Both the position numbers and the translations under genes were made by a program. A stretch of 60,360 bases of DNA from Arthrobacter celericrescens (GTDB taxonomy: Bacteria; Actinomycetota; Actinomycetes; Actinomycetales; Micrococcaceae), in contig NZ_QYLP01000095.1 of the NCBI RefSeq assembly GCF_003614925.1, positions 1 through 60,360 of the forward strand, in the 5' to 3' direction. Numbering within the stretch: the first letter of the stretch is position 1; each line of letters starts with the position of its first letter. The notes below the pieces were generated by a model that made no database searches, was not told where the DNA came from, and saw only the letters and a program-made list of their open reading frames with translations. Of this stretch, positions 8,982 through 16,381 are shown piece after piece.

Positions 8982-9613
8982 GCACCCCTGATGACGCCGG
9001 CAGGAAGGATGACGCCGGCAGGAAGCTGCGTCCGGCCCGGACCAACGTCACCAAGCAGCGCCTGTTCGAGGCCTCGATGGAGCTGATCGGCGAGCGCGGG
9101 GCAGCCGGGGTCACGGTGGACGAGATCGCGGCCGCGGCCGGGGTGTCCAAAGGGACGGTGTACTACAACTTCGGCAGCAAGTCGGACCTGATCGCCCAGT
9201 TGCTGCGCCACGGCGTGGACATCATGCTGGGCCGGCTGCAAAGCATCGCGGACCCGGAGGCCGATCCCCTGGACGCCATGGAAGCCATGCTGGGCCAGGC
9301 CATGGACTTCATGGACGACTACCCCTCCTTCGCCCGGCTCTGGGTCAGCGAGAACTGGAAGACGCCGAACGAATGGGGTCAGCTCTTCGCGGAGCTGCGG
9401 GCCGAGCTGATCGGCGTGATCGGAGCGGCCCTGGAAAACGTGGCCCGGAAGTACCCCGTGGACACCAAGGTTGCGCGGGGCGGCCTGGAGGCAGCGATGT
9501 TCGGTGCCATCTTCGTGGTGGGCCTGGACCGCCAGACCTACAACCCGGAGCGCAGCAAGGAACAGGGCGTGGCCGCGGTGATGACCCTCATGCACGGCTA
9601 CGTGCTGCGCTAA
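8978..9613 (+). CDS. TetR-family regulator, autoregulator of the YhgE operon
   Basis: A 211-residue TetR regulator: an N-terminal charged stretch, a helix-turn-helix at about 25-70 (TVDEIAAAAGVSKGTVYYNF), and a helical ligand-binding domain. It is the last gene in the operon, overlapping the membrane protein stop by four bases. The perfect palindrome over the operon promoter at 6165-6196 is the obvious binding site, giving negative feedback that should be released when a ligand is bound. The ligand is unknown. Confidence 0.92.
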   Translation: MSTPDDAGRKDDAGRKLRPARTNVTKQRLFEASMELIGERGAAGVTVDEIAAAAGVSKGTVYYNFGSKSDLIAQLLRHGVDIMLGRLQSIADPEADPLDAMEAMLGQAMDFMDDYPSFARLWVSENWKTPNEWGQLFAELRAELIGVIGAALENVARKYPVDTKVARGGLEAAMFGAIFVVGLDRQTYNPERSKEQGVAAVMTLMHGYVLR

Positions 9614-9687
9614 ACGGTACGCAACTGCAACCTGCCGCGGCGTGGCGGGGGTCCGGGCGCGAGTGTCCGCTCCGGGATGATTGATCC

Positions 9688-10266
9688 ATGCGTCGTATGG
9701 GGAACAGTGGAAAGCTCGCGGTCATTTCCGCGGTGGTGGCCGGGGCCTTGCTGGTGTTGGCGGCCGTCACCCTCGAAGAGTGGGTCCTGTTCATGTTCTT
9801 CAGCGCCGTGGTGCTGGGTTACCTGGCTTCCCTCACGCTGGTGCTCGCCCGGCGCCGCTACCTGGTCCTTGCCCTGGCCTTCATCGGGTGCACACTGTTC
9901 ATTGCCTTCGGAATCGCCTTTCTGCGTATGTGGGGCCTGGCTTTCACCTTGAGCGAGAACTCCCTGGGCAGCGCTGTCAGCAGCAAGGACTCGGACATCT
10001 ACTTCTACCTCTCCCTCGCTGCCGGCGGCGCGTCCCTGCTCGTGCTCTTCGCCGGGGCGGTGTGGCCTGGCCGCCGGACCGCTCCCTCGCGTCCTGCCGG
10101 GCGCAAGCCCGCACCGCGCCCTGCCCGTCGGCCGGCGGCCGCTCCTGCCAAGCGCCCGGCGTCGGCGGCGCAGCGGCACCCCTCCGCCAAGGTGCCGGCG
10201 GCACCTGCCAAGCGGCCGACGTCGGGCGCTGCATCCCAGCGCAAGTCCCCCGCCCGCCGCCGCTGA
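9688..10266 (+). CDS. Small membrane protein with basic Ala/Pro-rich tail
   Basis: A 192-residue protein of unrecognised family. The first 120 residues contain about four hydrophobic segments; the last 65 are rich in Ala, Pro, Arg and Lys, with repeats of the type PAKRP, and should lie in the cytoplasm by the positive-inside rule. The stop TGA abuts directly the 66-bp intergenic repeat at 10267. Codon use fits its neighbours. Function unknown. Confidence 0.75.
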   Translation: MRRMGNSGKLAVISAVVAGALLVLAAVTLEEWVLFMFFSAVVLGYLASLTLVLARRRYLVLALAFIGCTLFIAFGIAFLRMWGLAFTLSENSLGSAVSSKDSDIYFYLSLAAGGASLLVLFAGAVWPGRRTAPSRPAGRKPAPRPARRPAAAPAKRPASAAQRHPSAKVPAAPAKRPTSGAASQRKSPARRR

Positions 10267-10332
10267 CCCAACTAACTCGCAGTTGTTGTCGTTTTGGGCG
10301 CTTATAGCGACATTAACTGCGAGCCAGTTGGG
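10267..10332. repeat. 66-bp palindromic intergenic repeat, copy 1
   Basis: An imperfect inverted repeat. The left arm starts CCCAACTAACTCGCAGTT and the right arm ends AACTGCGAGCCAGTTGGG, with a GTCG...CGAC inner pair. It sits between two convergent genes. It follows the TGA of the upstream gene immediately, and its right arm encodes the last residues (PQLARS) of the EamA protein on the minus strand. The same element occurs at 58000-58065 and as a half copy at 60239-60274. It may act as a two-way terminator or a REP-like mobile repeat. Confidence 0.88.
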
Positions 10333-11242
10333 GAATCTTCGGGGGCGTTACCCGCCGCGGTCCTTTCAGCTGCAGCACTGCCACGGCCACCCCGCCCAGC
10401 AGGATCAGCCCGCCCGCCAGTTCGGCCGACGTCGGGATTTCCCCGAGGAGCAGCCACGCCGCGGTCATCCCGACCACGGGGACCAGCAGCGTGAACGGCA
10501 CCACGGCCGACCCCGGATACAGCCCGAGGAGCCGGTTCCAGATCCCGTAGCCAAGCAGCGAGGCGAAGACCGCCGTGTAGAGGGCGCTGAGCACCGTGGC
10601 CGGCTGCAACTGTGCGAGCGTCCCGAAGACGGCGTCGGGGCCGTCGACCAGCAGGGACAGGGCCGCGAGCGGAACCGGCACCACCGCCCCGGACCACACC
10701 ACCAGGCCCAAGCCCGAGGCCGCCTTGGCCTGGCGCACGATCACGTTCCCGATCGCCCAGGACAGCGCCGCCGCGAGGACGATCATGAGCGGCACCACCG
10801 GCGCCACGAGGCTCCGGCCGACCGCCACCACGGCGAGCCCGGCCACGCCGAGCACCACCCCGGCCAGCTGCCGCTTCCCTGGCTTTTCACCGAGGAAGCG
10901 GGAGGCAAGCAGCACCGTCAGGAGCACCTGTGCCTGGAGGACGAGCGACGCCAGCCCTGCGGGCATGCCCAGTGCCATGCCCAGGTACAGCAGGCCGAAC
11001 TGCCCCGCGCTCATGAACAGCCCGACGCCGGCAATCACCTTCCAGCCGACGTCCGGCTTCGGGATGAAGAAGATGCAGGGGAAGACCACCAGAACGAAGC
11101 GCATCGCCACGAACAGCAGGGGCGGGACGTCGGCGGTGCCGCCGTGTCCGTCGGAGGGGTGCAGGCCGAGATCGATCGCGACGAAGTTGAGTCCCCAAAG
11201 GACGGCGACCAGGACGGCGAGGGCGGAGTGGCGTAGGTTCAC
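10313..11242 (-). CDS. EamA/DMT-family exporter
   Basis: An integral membrane transporter of about 309 residues with ten predicted helices in two EamA repeats, each about 130 residues. Members export amino acids, metabolites or toxic compounds. I chose the GTG at 11242 (start of VNLRHSALAV), since the hydrophobic first helix follows at once; an ATG at 11269 would add nine residues. The last residues are encoded by the intergenic repeat. It is divergent from a LysR gene, its probable regulator, as is common for exporters of this family. Confidence 0.87.
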   Translation of the reverse strand: MNLRHSALAVLVAVLWGLNFVAIDLGLHPSDGHGGTADVPPLLFVAMRFVLVVFPCIFFIPKPDVGWKVIAGVGLFMSAGQFGLLYLGMALGMPAGLASLVLQAQVLLTVLLASRFLGEKPGKRQLAGVVLGVAGLAVVAVGRSLVAPVVPLMIVLAAALSWAIGNVIVRQAKAASGLGLVVWSGAVVPVPLAALSLLVDGPDAVFGTLAQLQPATVLSALYTAVFASLLGYGIWNRLLGLYPGSAVVPFTLLVPVVGMTAAWLLLGEIPTSAELAGGLILLGGVAVAVLQLKGPRRVTPPKIPQLARS

Positions 11243-11295
11243 GATCCAACTGTGGCACCACAGGACCATGAAGCACCAGCATTGAATTCTGCATG

Positions 11296-11322
11296 CAATC
11301 ATGTACCGTTGCTTCATGATTG
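11296..11322. promoter_or_regulatory. Inverted repeat overlapping the lysR start
   Basis: CAATCATG at 11296-11303 and CATGATTG at 11315-11322 are perfect inverted repeats separated by 11 bases, lying in the short divergent region and covering the LysR start codon. This fits an autoregulatory LysR binding site that could also control the EamA gene. Confidence 0.5.
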
Positions 11323-12242
11323 AGATCGCAGCGCTGCGCGCCCTGGTGGCGGTGGAACAGCACGGCTCGGTGATAGCCGCCGCAGACATCATGGGTTTCA
11401 GCCCGTCTGCGGTGTCCCAGCAGATCAAGAAGCTCGAGAAGCAGAGCGGGGTGGCCGTCCTGGAGCGCCACGGCCGCGGGGTGCTGCTTACGGACCGGGG
11501 CATGGCCCTGGCCGAGTACGGGCGCAGGATCCTCGGCGAGCTGGAGGAGCTGCAGGCCACGCTGCTGGCCGATCCCGCCAAGCCCAGCGGCATGCTGCGG
11601 CTCGTGGCGTTCTCGACGGCTTGCCGGGGCCTGGTGGGGCCGATGCTTGGGAAGCTCGGCCGCACGGCGGCGGACGACGGCGAGCCCGGGCTGGACATCC
11701 GCGTCCTGGCCGAGGACCCGCGGGAGGCGGTGCAGCGCGTGGCCTCCGGCGAAGCGGACCTCGGGGTGGTCCACAACTGGAACTCCGTGCCGCTGCTCAT
11801 CCCCGGCAACATGGTCCACGAGAAACTGTGCACGGACACCGCGGACGTGCTGCTCAACTCCGCGCACCCCCTGGCCGGGCGGTCCGCCGTCGAGGCTTCC
11901 GATCTGCTGGGCGAGTCGTGGATCAGCACGCCGTCCAACGCCATCTGCAACGAGGCACTGCTGGCGATCTTCGCCGGCCTCGGCCAGGTGCCGGACATCC
12001 GTATGTACGATCCCGATTTCTCGACCCACATCGCCATGGTCCGGCAGGGCGTGGCCGTGGCGCTCGTCCCCCGGCTCGGCCGGCCGGAACTTCCTCCTGG
12101 CGTGGTGGCCGTGCCCGTGGAGAACCCGCGGCAGCAGCGGGAAGTGGGCATCGTCTACCGCAAGACGATGCGGTCGAGCCCGAGCATCCGGCACGTCGTG
12201 GGGCTGCTCCGGGAGGCGGCTGCGGAGCTGGACGGGGTTTAG
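11316..12242 (+). CDS. LysR-family transcriptional regulator
   Basis: A 308-residue LysR regulator with an N-terminal winged helix (VAVEQHGSVIAAADIMGFSP, about 10-30) and a periplasmic-binding-like effector domain (about 90-300). I chose ATG 11316 because MIEIAALRAL begins the normal domain boundary; ATG 11301 is possible but would add five residues. No clear ribosome binding site precedes either, so the mRNA may be leaderless. Divergent EamA exporter gene is the likely target. Confidence 0.9.
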   Translation: MIEIAALRALVAVEQHGSVIAAADIMGFSPSAVSQQIKKLEKQSGVAVLERHGRGVLLTDRGMALAEYGRRILGELEELQATLLADPAKPSGMLRLVAFSTACRGLVGPMLGKLGRTAADDGEPGLDIRVLAEDPREAVQRVASGEADLGVVHNWNSVPLLIPGNMVHEKLCTDTADVLLNSAHPLAGRSAVEASDLLGESWISTPSNAICNEALLAIFAGLGQVPDIRMYDPDFSTHIAMVRQGVAVALVPRLGRPELPPGVVAVPVENPRQQREVGIVYRKTMRSSPSIRHVVGLLREAAAELDGV

Positions 12243-12317
12243 CTGACGGAGGCCGGGTTCAGCCGGCATCCAGCAAGCTCCCCGCGTCCGCGCAGTTCGG
12301 GCGGAGATCATCGGAAC

Positions 12318-13076
12318 ATGCACCTTGCCCTCCGGGAACGCGCCCGGCACACTTCGGTGCCCCCGCCCGCGCCGCGCTGCTCCCAACGGACCCTGTTTTT
12401 CTGGGCGGCAGGGCTCCTGCTTGCCGGTGACGCGCTGTTCTGGACCGTGTACGCCCAGGTTCAGACCAACTCGGGCCTCGTGCTGCTCGATGGCCCCGTC
12501 CACGACTTCCTCCTGGGAATCCGCAGCCCGGCCCTCACGACTTTGCTTGGCGCAGTTTCCGCGGCGACGTCACCCCTGGCGATGTCCGTGATCTGCGTGG
12601 GATTCTGCGTGGCCTGGTGGATCCGCCTCCGCGAACTATGGCGCCCGGTCCTGCTGCTGTGCGCCATGGGCTTCACCGTGGTGGTCACCGCGGTGGTGAA
12701 GGAATGGGTGGGCCGGCCGCGCCCGCCGGCCCGGGATTTCCTCTTCGGTCCCGACGACGCCCTGTCCTTCCCATCGGGCCACACCACGGGCGTCACAGTG
12801 TTCCTGTTCGTCCTCGCGTACTTCCTGGCGTCGCGTTCGGGCCAGCGCTCGACGGCGGTGCTCGCCCCGGCGGTGGCCCTTGCCGGGACGCTTGTAGTGG
12901 CCCTTAGCCGGATCTACCTCGGCTACCACTGGGTGAGCGATGTAGTGGCATCGATCGGGCTGGGACTGGCCGTGACCGCCGTCGCGGTTTTCGCGGACGC
13001 GGTCCGCCGCGGCCCGGACCGGGCTACTTCGGTTCCAGGCGCGGCTATTTCGGGCGCGGCACGGCGAAGTGTGTGA
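12318..13076 (+). CDS. PAP2-superfamily membrane phosphatase
   Basis: A 252-residue protein with six hydrophobic segments and all three phosphatase signatures of the PAP2 family: KEWVGRPRP, FPSGH and SRIYLGYHWVSD. These supply the catalytic His residues on the outer face of the membrane. It should dephosphorylate a lipid phosphate or pyrophosphate (undecaprenyl pyrophosphate, phosphatidic acid or PGP are candidates). Its 3' end overlaps by 32 bases the convergent SixA-like gene. Confidence 0.92.
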   Translation: MHLALRERARHTSVPPPAPRCSQRTLFFWAAGLLLAGDALFWTVYAQVQTNSGLVLLDGPVHDFLLGIRSPALTTLLGAVSAATSPLAMSVICVGFCVAWWIRLRELWRPVLLLCAMGFTVVVTAVVKEWVGRPRPPARDFLFGPDDALSFPSGHTTGVTVFLFVLAYFLASRSGQRSTAVLAPAVALAGTLVVALSRIYLGYHWVSDVVASIGLGLAVTAVAVFADAVRRGPDRATSVPGAAISGAARRSV

Positions 13077-13572
13077 GTCGGGCGTCCTGTCCGTCCAGCT
13101 CAGCCCAGGGTTTCTCCAACTCCATGACCGTCAGGGCGCTGGTGGGGTAATGGCTGGCGGCGTCCATGTAGGCCTCGTGGTCCGAGTCGCGGGAGGCAAG
13201 GTGCATGGCGAGGTCCTGGACGCCCGGCATGTGCGCGAAGACCATGAGCGTGCCGACCGTATCCGGCACGTGGTTGATGATGCTGAGCATCCGCAGCGCC
13301 GAGGCGGCATAGAGACCGCCCTCAAGCTTCGGCGTGGGGGCCTTGTCGCCCAGTTCGTTGCACACCCAGGTGCAGGTCTGACGGGTCCGCAGGGCCGAGG
13401 AACACAAGATGAAGTCGGGAACGACTTTGTGCTTCAGCAGCCACTTGCCGGCCAGCGGAGCTTCCCGGTGGCCGCGCTCAGCCAAAGGCCGGTCATGGTC
13501 CGGGACGCCCATGGGCCAGTCCGACTTGGCATGGCGCATGATGACCAGCCGCTTGATGTGGTGCTCACTCAT
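13045..13572 (-). CDS. SixA-like histidine phosphatase
   Basis: A 175-residue histidine phosphatase superfamily protein. The catalytic motif RHAKSDWP at about 12-19 places it with SixA, which removes phosphate from phosphohistidine; the second conserved His lies in FAHMPGVQDL. The start ATG at 13572 gives a compact N terminus leading directly into the first beta-strand (KRLVIMRHAK). The substrate here is not known. It overlaps the PAP2 gene tail to tail. Confidence 0.9.
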   Translation of the reverse strand: MSEHHIKRLVIMRHAKSDWPMGVPDHDRPLAERGHREAPLAGKWLLKHKVVPDFILCSSALRTRQTCTWVCNELGDKAPTPKLEGGLYAASALRMLSIINHVPDTVGTLMVFAHMPGVQDLAMHLASRDSDHEAYMDAASHYPTSALTVMELEKPWAELDGQDARLTHFAVPRPK

Positions 13573-13628
13573 GCCCCCACTTTATAGCCGCGGAGGCACA
13601 GACCCGTCGGTACGTGGAACGTCGAAGG

Positions 13629-13684
13629 GCGGCACATCCCGATGCGAGGGGCGCTGTAGCGAAGCGGCACATCCCGATAGCGCC
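13629..13684. repeat. Direct repeat and stem-loop between genes
   Basis: GCGGCACATCCCGAT occurs twice, at 13629-13643 and 13664-13678, and the second copy sits inside a stem formed by GGCGCT (13650-13655) and AGCGCC (13679-13684). It lies in a 216-base gap between two minus-strand genes. It resembles a short dispersed repeat unit rather than coding sequence. Confidence 0.5.
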
Positions 13685-13739
13685 GTTGTTGCGTGAGGGA
13701 CGAGCGCAGGCGCAGAGGGATCGTGCCGCGAAAGCGAAA

Positions 13740-13769
13740 GCGCCCGCCCCCAAGAAAGGGAACGGGCGC
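13740..13769 (-). terminator. Terminator of the winged-helix regulator gene
   Basis: GCGCCCG and CGGGCGC pair around a 16-base loop; read on the minus strand it is followed by TTTCGCTTTCGC. It lies 20 bases past the stop codon at 13789. Confidence 0.7.
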
Positions 13770-13788
13770 ATGTGCGCGTCGCCAGGGA

Positions 13789-14658
13789 CTAGATCGAGTA
13801 TTCCGGAGCGGCCCAGACAATGACCTCGGGGTGCTCGTAGAAGCGGTAGCCCTGGCCACGGACCGTGCGGACGGTGTTGGCGAGGCGGCCCAGCTTGGAG
13901 CGGAGGCGGCGGATGTGGACGTCGATGGTGCGCTCGTTCGGCACTTCTTCGGCGTTCCGCCACAGGCCCTCGAGGAGCTCGTCGCGGCCCACGGTGCGGG
14001 TGCCGTTTTCGACCAGGTAGTTCAGGAGCTCGAACTCCTTGAAGGTCAGGTTCAGGGATTCGCCGTCGAGGTGCACTTCGCGGCGGGCAAGATCGATCAG
14101 CACGCCAGAGGGGCGGGCTTCCTGCTGCGGCTGCGGGCGGACGGCCTCGGAGCGCTGGCGGTTGCCGACGGTGGGATCGCCGAAGGTGGAGCGGACGACG
14201 TCGAGGGCGGAACCAGGGGCGGTGGCCGGGGCGACCGCGACGGCGGCGTAGCTCTCGGCGCCGGTCACGAGGGACTGGGCGTAAGCGCGGATTTCCTGGG
14301 CCAGCTTGGCGATGGAGGTCCCCGCGGCTGCGGCGGTGTCCTCGTCAATGCCCATGTAAAGCACGAAGCCGCGGGCAACGTTGTCGCCGGGGACGGGGCG
14401 GATGGCGCGCTCGGCGGGCGCCAGGACCGGGGTGGGTGCCGTCATGGGTGCCGCCTCGTTGGCGGGAACCGCCCTGAGCTGTCCGTAGGAGTTGGGGTTG
14501 TAGCCCTGGGGAACGTAGCCCGGGGCCTGGCCTGCACCGGCGGGGCCGGGCTGGGCGTAACCGGGGCGGCCGCCCAAGCCAGGGCGCAGGCCGGCGTTGG
14601 ACGCCGCCTTGTTGGCGTTTCGGACGGAGATGTGGACGTATCCGGATGCAACTGACAT
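13789..14658 (-). CDS. Winged-helix regulator with OmpR-type DNA-binding domain but no receiver
   Basis: A 289-residue protein. The C-terminal 100 residues are a complete OmpR/PhoB trans_reg_C domain (LTFKEFELLNYLVENGTRTV, then ERTIDVHIRRLRSKLG and a GQGYRF beta-hairpin). The N-terminal 190 residues contain no phospho-acceptor receiver: instead a Gly/Pro/Gln-rich stretch and an alpha/beta segment (VARGFVLYMGIDEDTAAAAG) of unknown role. Such proteins must be controlled without phosphorylation by a partner kinase. I chose ATG 14658 (MSVASGYVHIS), preceded by GAGG eleven bases away; ATG 14691 is possible. No kinase is adjacent. Confidence 0.82.
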   Translation of the reverse strand: MSVASGYVHISVRNANKAASNAGLRPGLGGRPGYAQPGPAGAGQAPGYVPQGYNPNSYGQLRAVPANEAAPMTAPTPVLAPAERAIRPVPGDNVARGFVLYMGIDEDTAAAAGTSIAKLAQEIRAYAQSLVTGAESYAAVAVAPATAPGSALDVVRSTFGDPTVGNRQRSEAVRPQPQQEARPSGVLIDLARREVHLDGESLNLTFKEFELLNYLVENGTRTVGRDELLEGLWRNAEEVPNERTIDVHIRRLRSKLGRLANTVRTVRGQGYRFYEHPEVIVWAAPEYSI

Positions 14659-15255
14659 AGGAGTACTTACCTCAATGTGAATGGCCGTCATCGCGGCTTC
14701 GAATGCTTATACGGTCCCCGCAATGAGTTGGGGAAGGCGCCCGACGCTGGGCAAGGGACGAATGCCTGGAACTTCTTGGGGTCGGAAGTTAGGCGTACAT
14801 TCGACAACAGCTCATCGCGATGCCAGCGGGTGCGCTGGTCCCGATTGCTGCGGCTGCAGGTGCTGTTGAGTTCTTGTTCACATTTGAAGTGTGCAACGTA
14901 ATAAAGGGAACTTGCAAGTAACAAAGCGCCGATCCGTCCACATCCTGAGACGCGAAGGACTATTGTGCGCCAAATCACAATTTCAGGATGTCCAAATGTG
15001 ACCGACTTGGCTTCGTCACAATCCCACTACTGGGCGAAATAATCGAACGTTCTTCGCCAGGAAGGGCTTTCTTGGAATCTTGGCGCGAAATCATGCAGGA
15101 TGCCTGAATCTCAAGATATGAAACAACTCTTGTCCAATCGGGATTCAACCTCCGGCGGAAAATTTTCCCCGAATCCTCTGCTAAAAGCCTTTGAGGTGCC
15201 TGACGGGTGTGGCTGGAGGGTCTGAGGCGGTTCGCGGGACAGGAGTTAAACGGCG
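14659..15255. other. Long intergenic region upstream of the winged-helix gene
   Basis: Nearly 600 bases of relatively AT-rich sequence without a convincing gene. It carries a CRP-like site at 14964-14979 and another TGTGA/TCACA pair (14997-15001 and 15016-15020) with 14-base spacing. It may hold a long leader or several control sites for the minus-strand regulator gene. Confidence 0.5.
14964..14979. promoter_or_regulatory. CRP/GlxR-like binding site
   Basis: TGTGCGCCAAATCACA matches the CRP-family consensus TGTGA-N6-TCACA with one mismatch, and the flanks extend it to ATTGTG-N8-CACAAT. It lies about 305 bases upstream of the winged-helix gene start. Actinobacterial cAMP-receptor homologues such as GlxR use this site. 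Confidence 0.55.
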
Positions 15256-15289
15256 GAGGCAGGAACCGCCGCTGCGCGGTTCCTGCCTC
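15256..15289 (-). terminator. Hairpin terminator of the DUF5666-like gene
   Basis: GAGGCAGGAACCGC and GCGGTTCCTGCCTC pair perfectly over 14 bases around a six-base loop, 36 bases past the minus-strand stop at 15325. There is only a short T-run on that strand. Confidence 0.75.
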
Positions 15290-15324
15290 GCTCTTGCAAG
15301 ATTGCCGTGGTTGTTCGAGGTGCC

Positions 15325-16149
15325 TTAGTTGCTCGCCGTGCCGGGATCGCCGCCCGGAAGACCGGTGCCTGAATCCTGGCCGCTGGACGTACCCGTGACG
15401 AGCTGAATGGTTTCGGCTGTGTAGTTCCCGGATTCCTGCAATGCGGTGATGCGTACGGTGTCCCCGCTTTGCACGTCCGAAATACTCAGGGTGCTGCTCC
15501 CCTGGTTCATCCCGCGGCCCATGCCCTGCGACACCACGAGGTCGCTGCCCAGTCTGTAGCTGCGGTTGAACCCGTCCTCGCTCCTGATCGTGATGGAGTC
15601 CGCCGAAACTTCGGAGACAGTGCCGGTCTGCGAACCCATGTTCACGTACGTTCCATTCCTCAGGATCACGTATTCGGAATGGACAGCAGCGCCGAGTCCG
15701 CCGGCTCCCATGCCCAGGCCGTCCGGTGCAAAGCCGCCGCCGTTCATTCCGATACCGCCAGGCCCGCCCTGGGCCGACATGCCGTTCTGCCCGGCCATTC
15801 CGCCCGCGGCCTGGGTTCCGGCGTCGGCCGCCGCTCCGTTGCCCGCCGCGTAGACTCCGGCAGCCGTTGCTCCGGCAACGACCACGGCCACGCCTCCCGC
15901 GATGAGCCCCTTCTTCAGGGTCCACTTGCCGGCGGCACCCCCGGCCGGCCCTGCGCTCCGGGCGCGTGCCGCACCCCAGCCGGCGGAAGGCTGGCCCGAC
16001 GGCGGGGTGCCCCAGCCGCCCGACGGTTGGGCCGCCGTCGGGAATGGCCCAGGCTGGGCAGGCTGGGAGGCCTGCCGGCTTTCCGGGTCCTGCCCACCGT
16101 TGGCCGGTCCCACGGGGCCGGGGGCTGCGGGAGGGTCCTGTCGTTCCAT
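15325..16149 (-). CDS. Membrane-anchored secreted protein, DUF5666-like
   Basis: A 274-residue protein. Residues 1-75 are Pro/Gly/Gln-rich and cytoplasmic, then one membrane helix (KKGLIAGGVAVVVAGATAAG), an extracytoplasmic Gly/Met-rich linker, and a C-terminal beta-rich domain of about 90 residues (from about 160 to 260) resembling DUF5666, with the pattern TVSEVSADSITIRSEDG. Start ATG 16149 has GGAGA six bases upstream. It is divergent from a response regulator/kinase pair and shares a control region with it that carries repeated heptamers, so it is a likely target of that system. Molecular function unknown. Confidence 0.75.
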   Translation of the reverse strand: MERQDPPAAPGPVGPANGGQDPESRQASQPAQPGPFPTAAQPSGGWGTPPSGQPSAGWGAARARSAGPAGGAAGKWTLKKGLIAGGVAVVVAGATAAGVYAAGNGAAADAGTQAAGGMAGQNGMSAQGGPGGIGMNGGGFAPDGLGMGAGGLGAAVHSEYVILRNGTYVNMGSQTGTVSEVSADSITIRSEDGFNRSYRLGSDLVVSQGMGRGMNQGSSTLSISDVQSGDTVRITALQESGNYTAETIQLVTGTSSGQDSGTGLPGGDPGTASN

Positions 16150-16238
16150 GGTCTTCTCCGAATCTTGGGAAGGAATCGTTGTCCCACCCAGATTCAGCCG
16201 GGTTGCTGTGCACGGGCTGTGTCGCACGGAAGCCCCTC

Positions 16239-16337
16239 CTGTGAGCACGAGCGAACCCGTCTGTGGAGCCGGTGGGGACGAAGCGGAGGTTAGGGAGGCG
16301 GCGGGGACTAGGCTTAGGACTCACAGCGTGCTCACAG
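16239..16337. promoter_or_regulatory. Repeated CTCACAG heptamers, likely response-regulator sites
   Basis: CTCACAG occurs at 16320-16326 and 16331-16337, a direct repeat with 11-base spacing as expected for an OmpR-family dimer, and in inverted orientation (CTGTGAG) at 16239-16245. All lie between the divergent DUF5666-like gene and the response regulator gene. Confidence 0.55.
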
Positions 16338-16381
16338 GAAGCGCAAAGCGGCGGCAAACGGCCAGATCGGAGGCTTGTCCC

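Noticed and set aside
11243..12151. N-terminal 300-codon extension of the EamA frame
   Set aside because: It runs antisense through the LysR gene and lacks any domain; the EamA protein starts near 11242.
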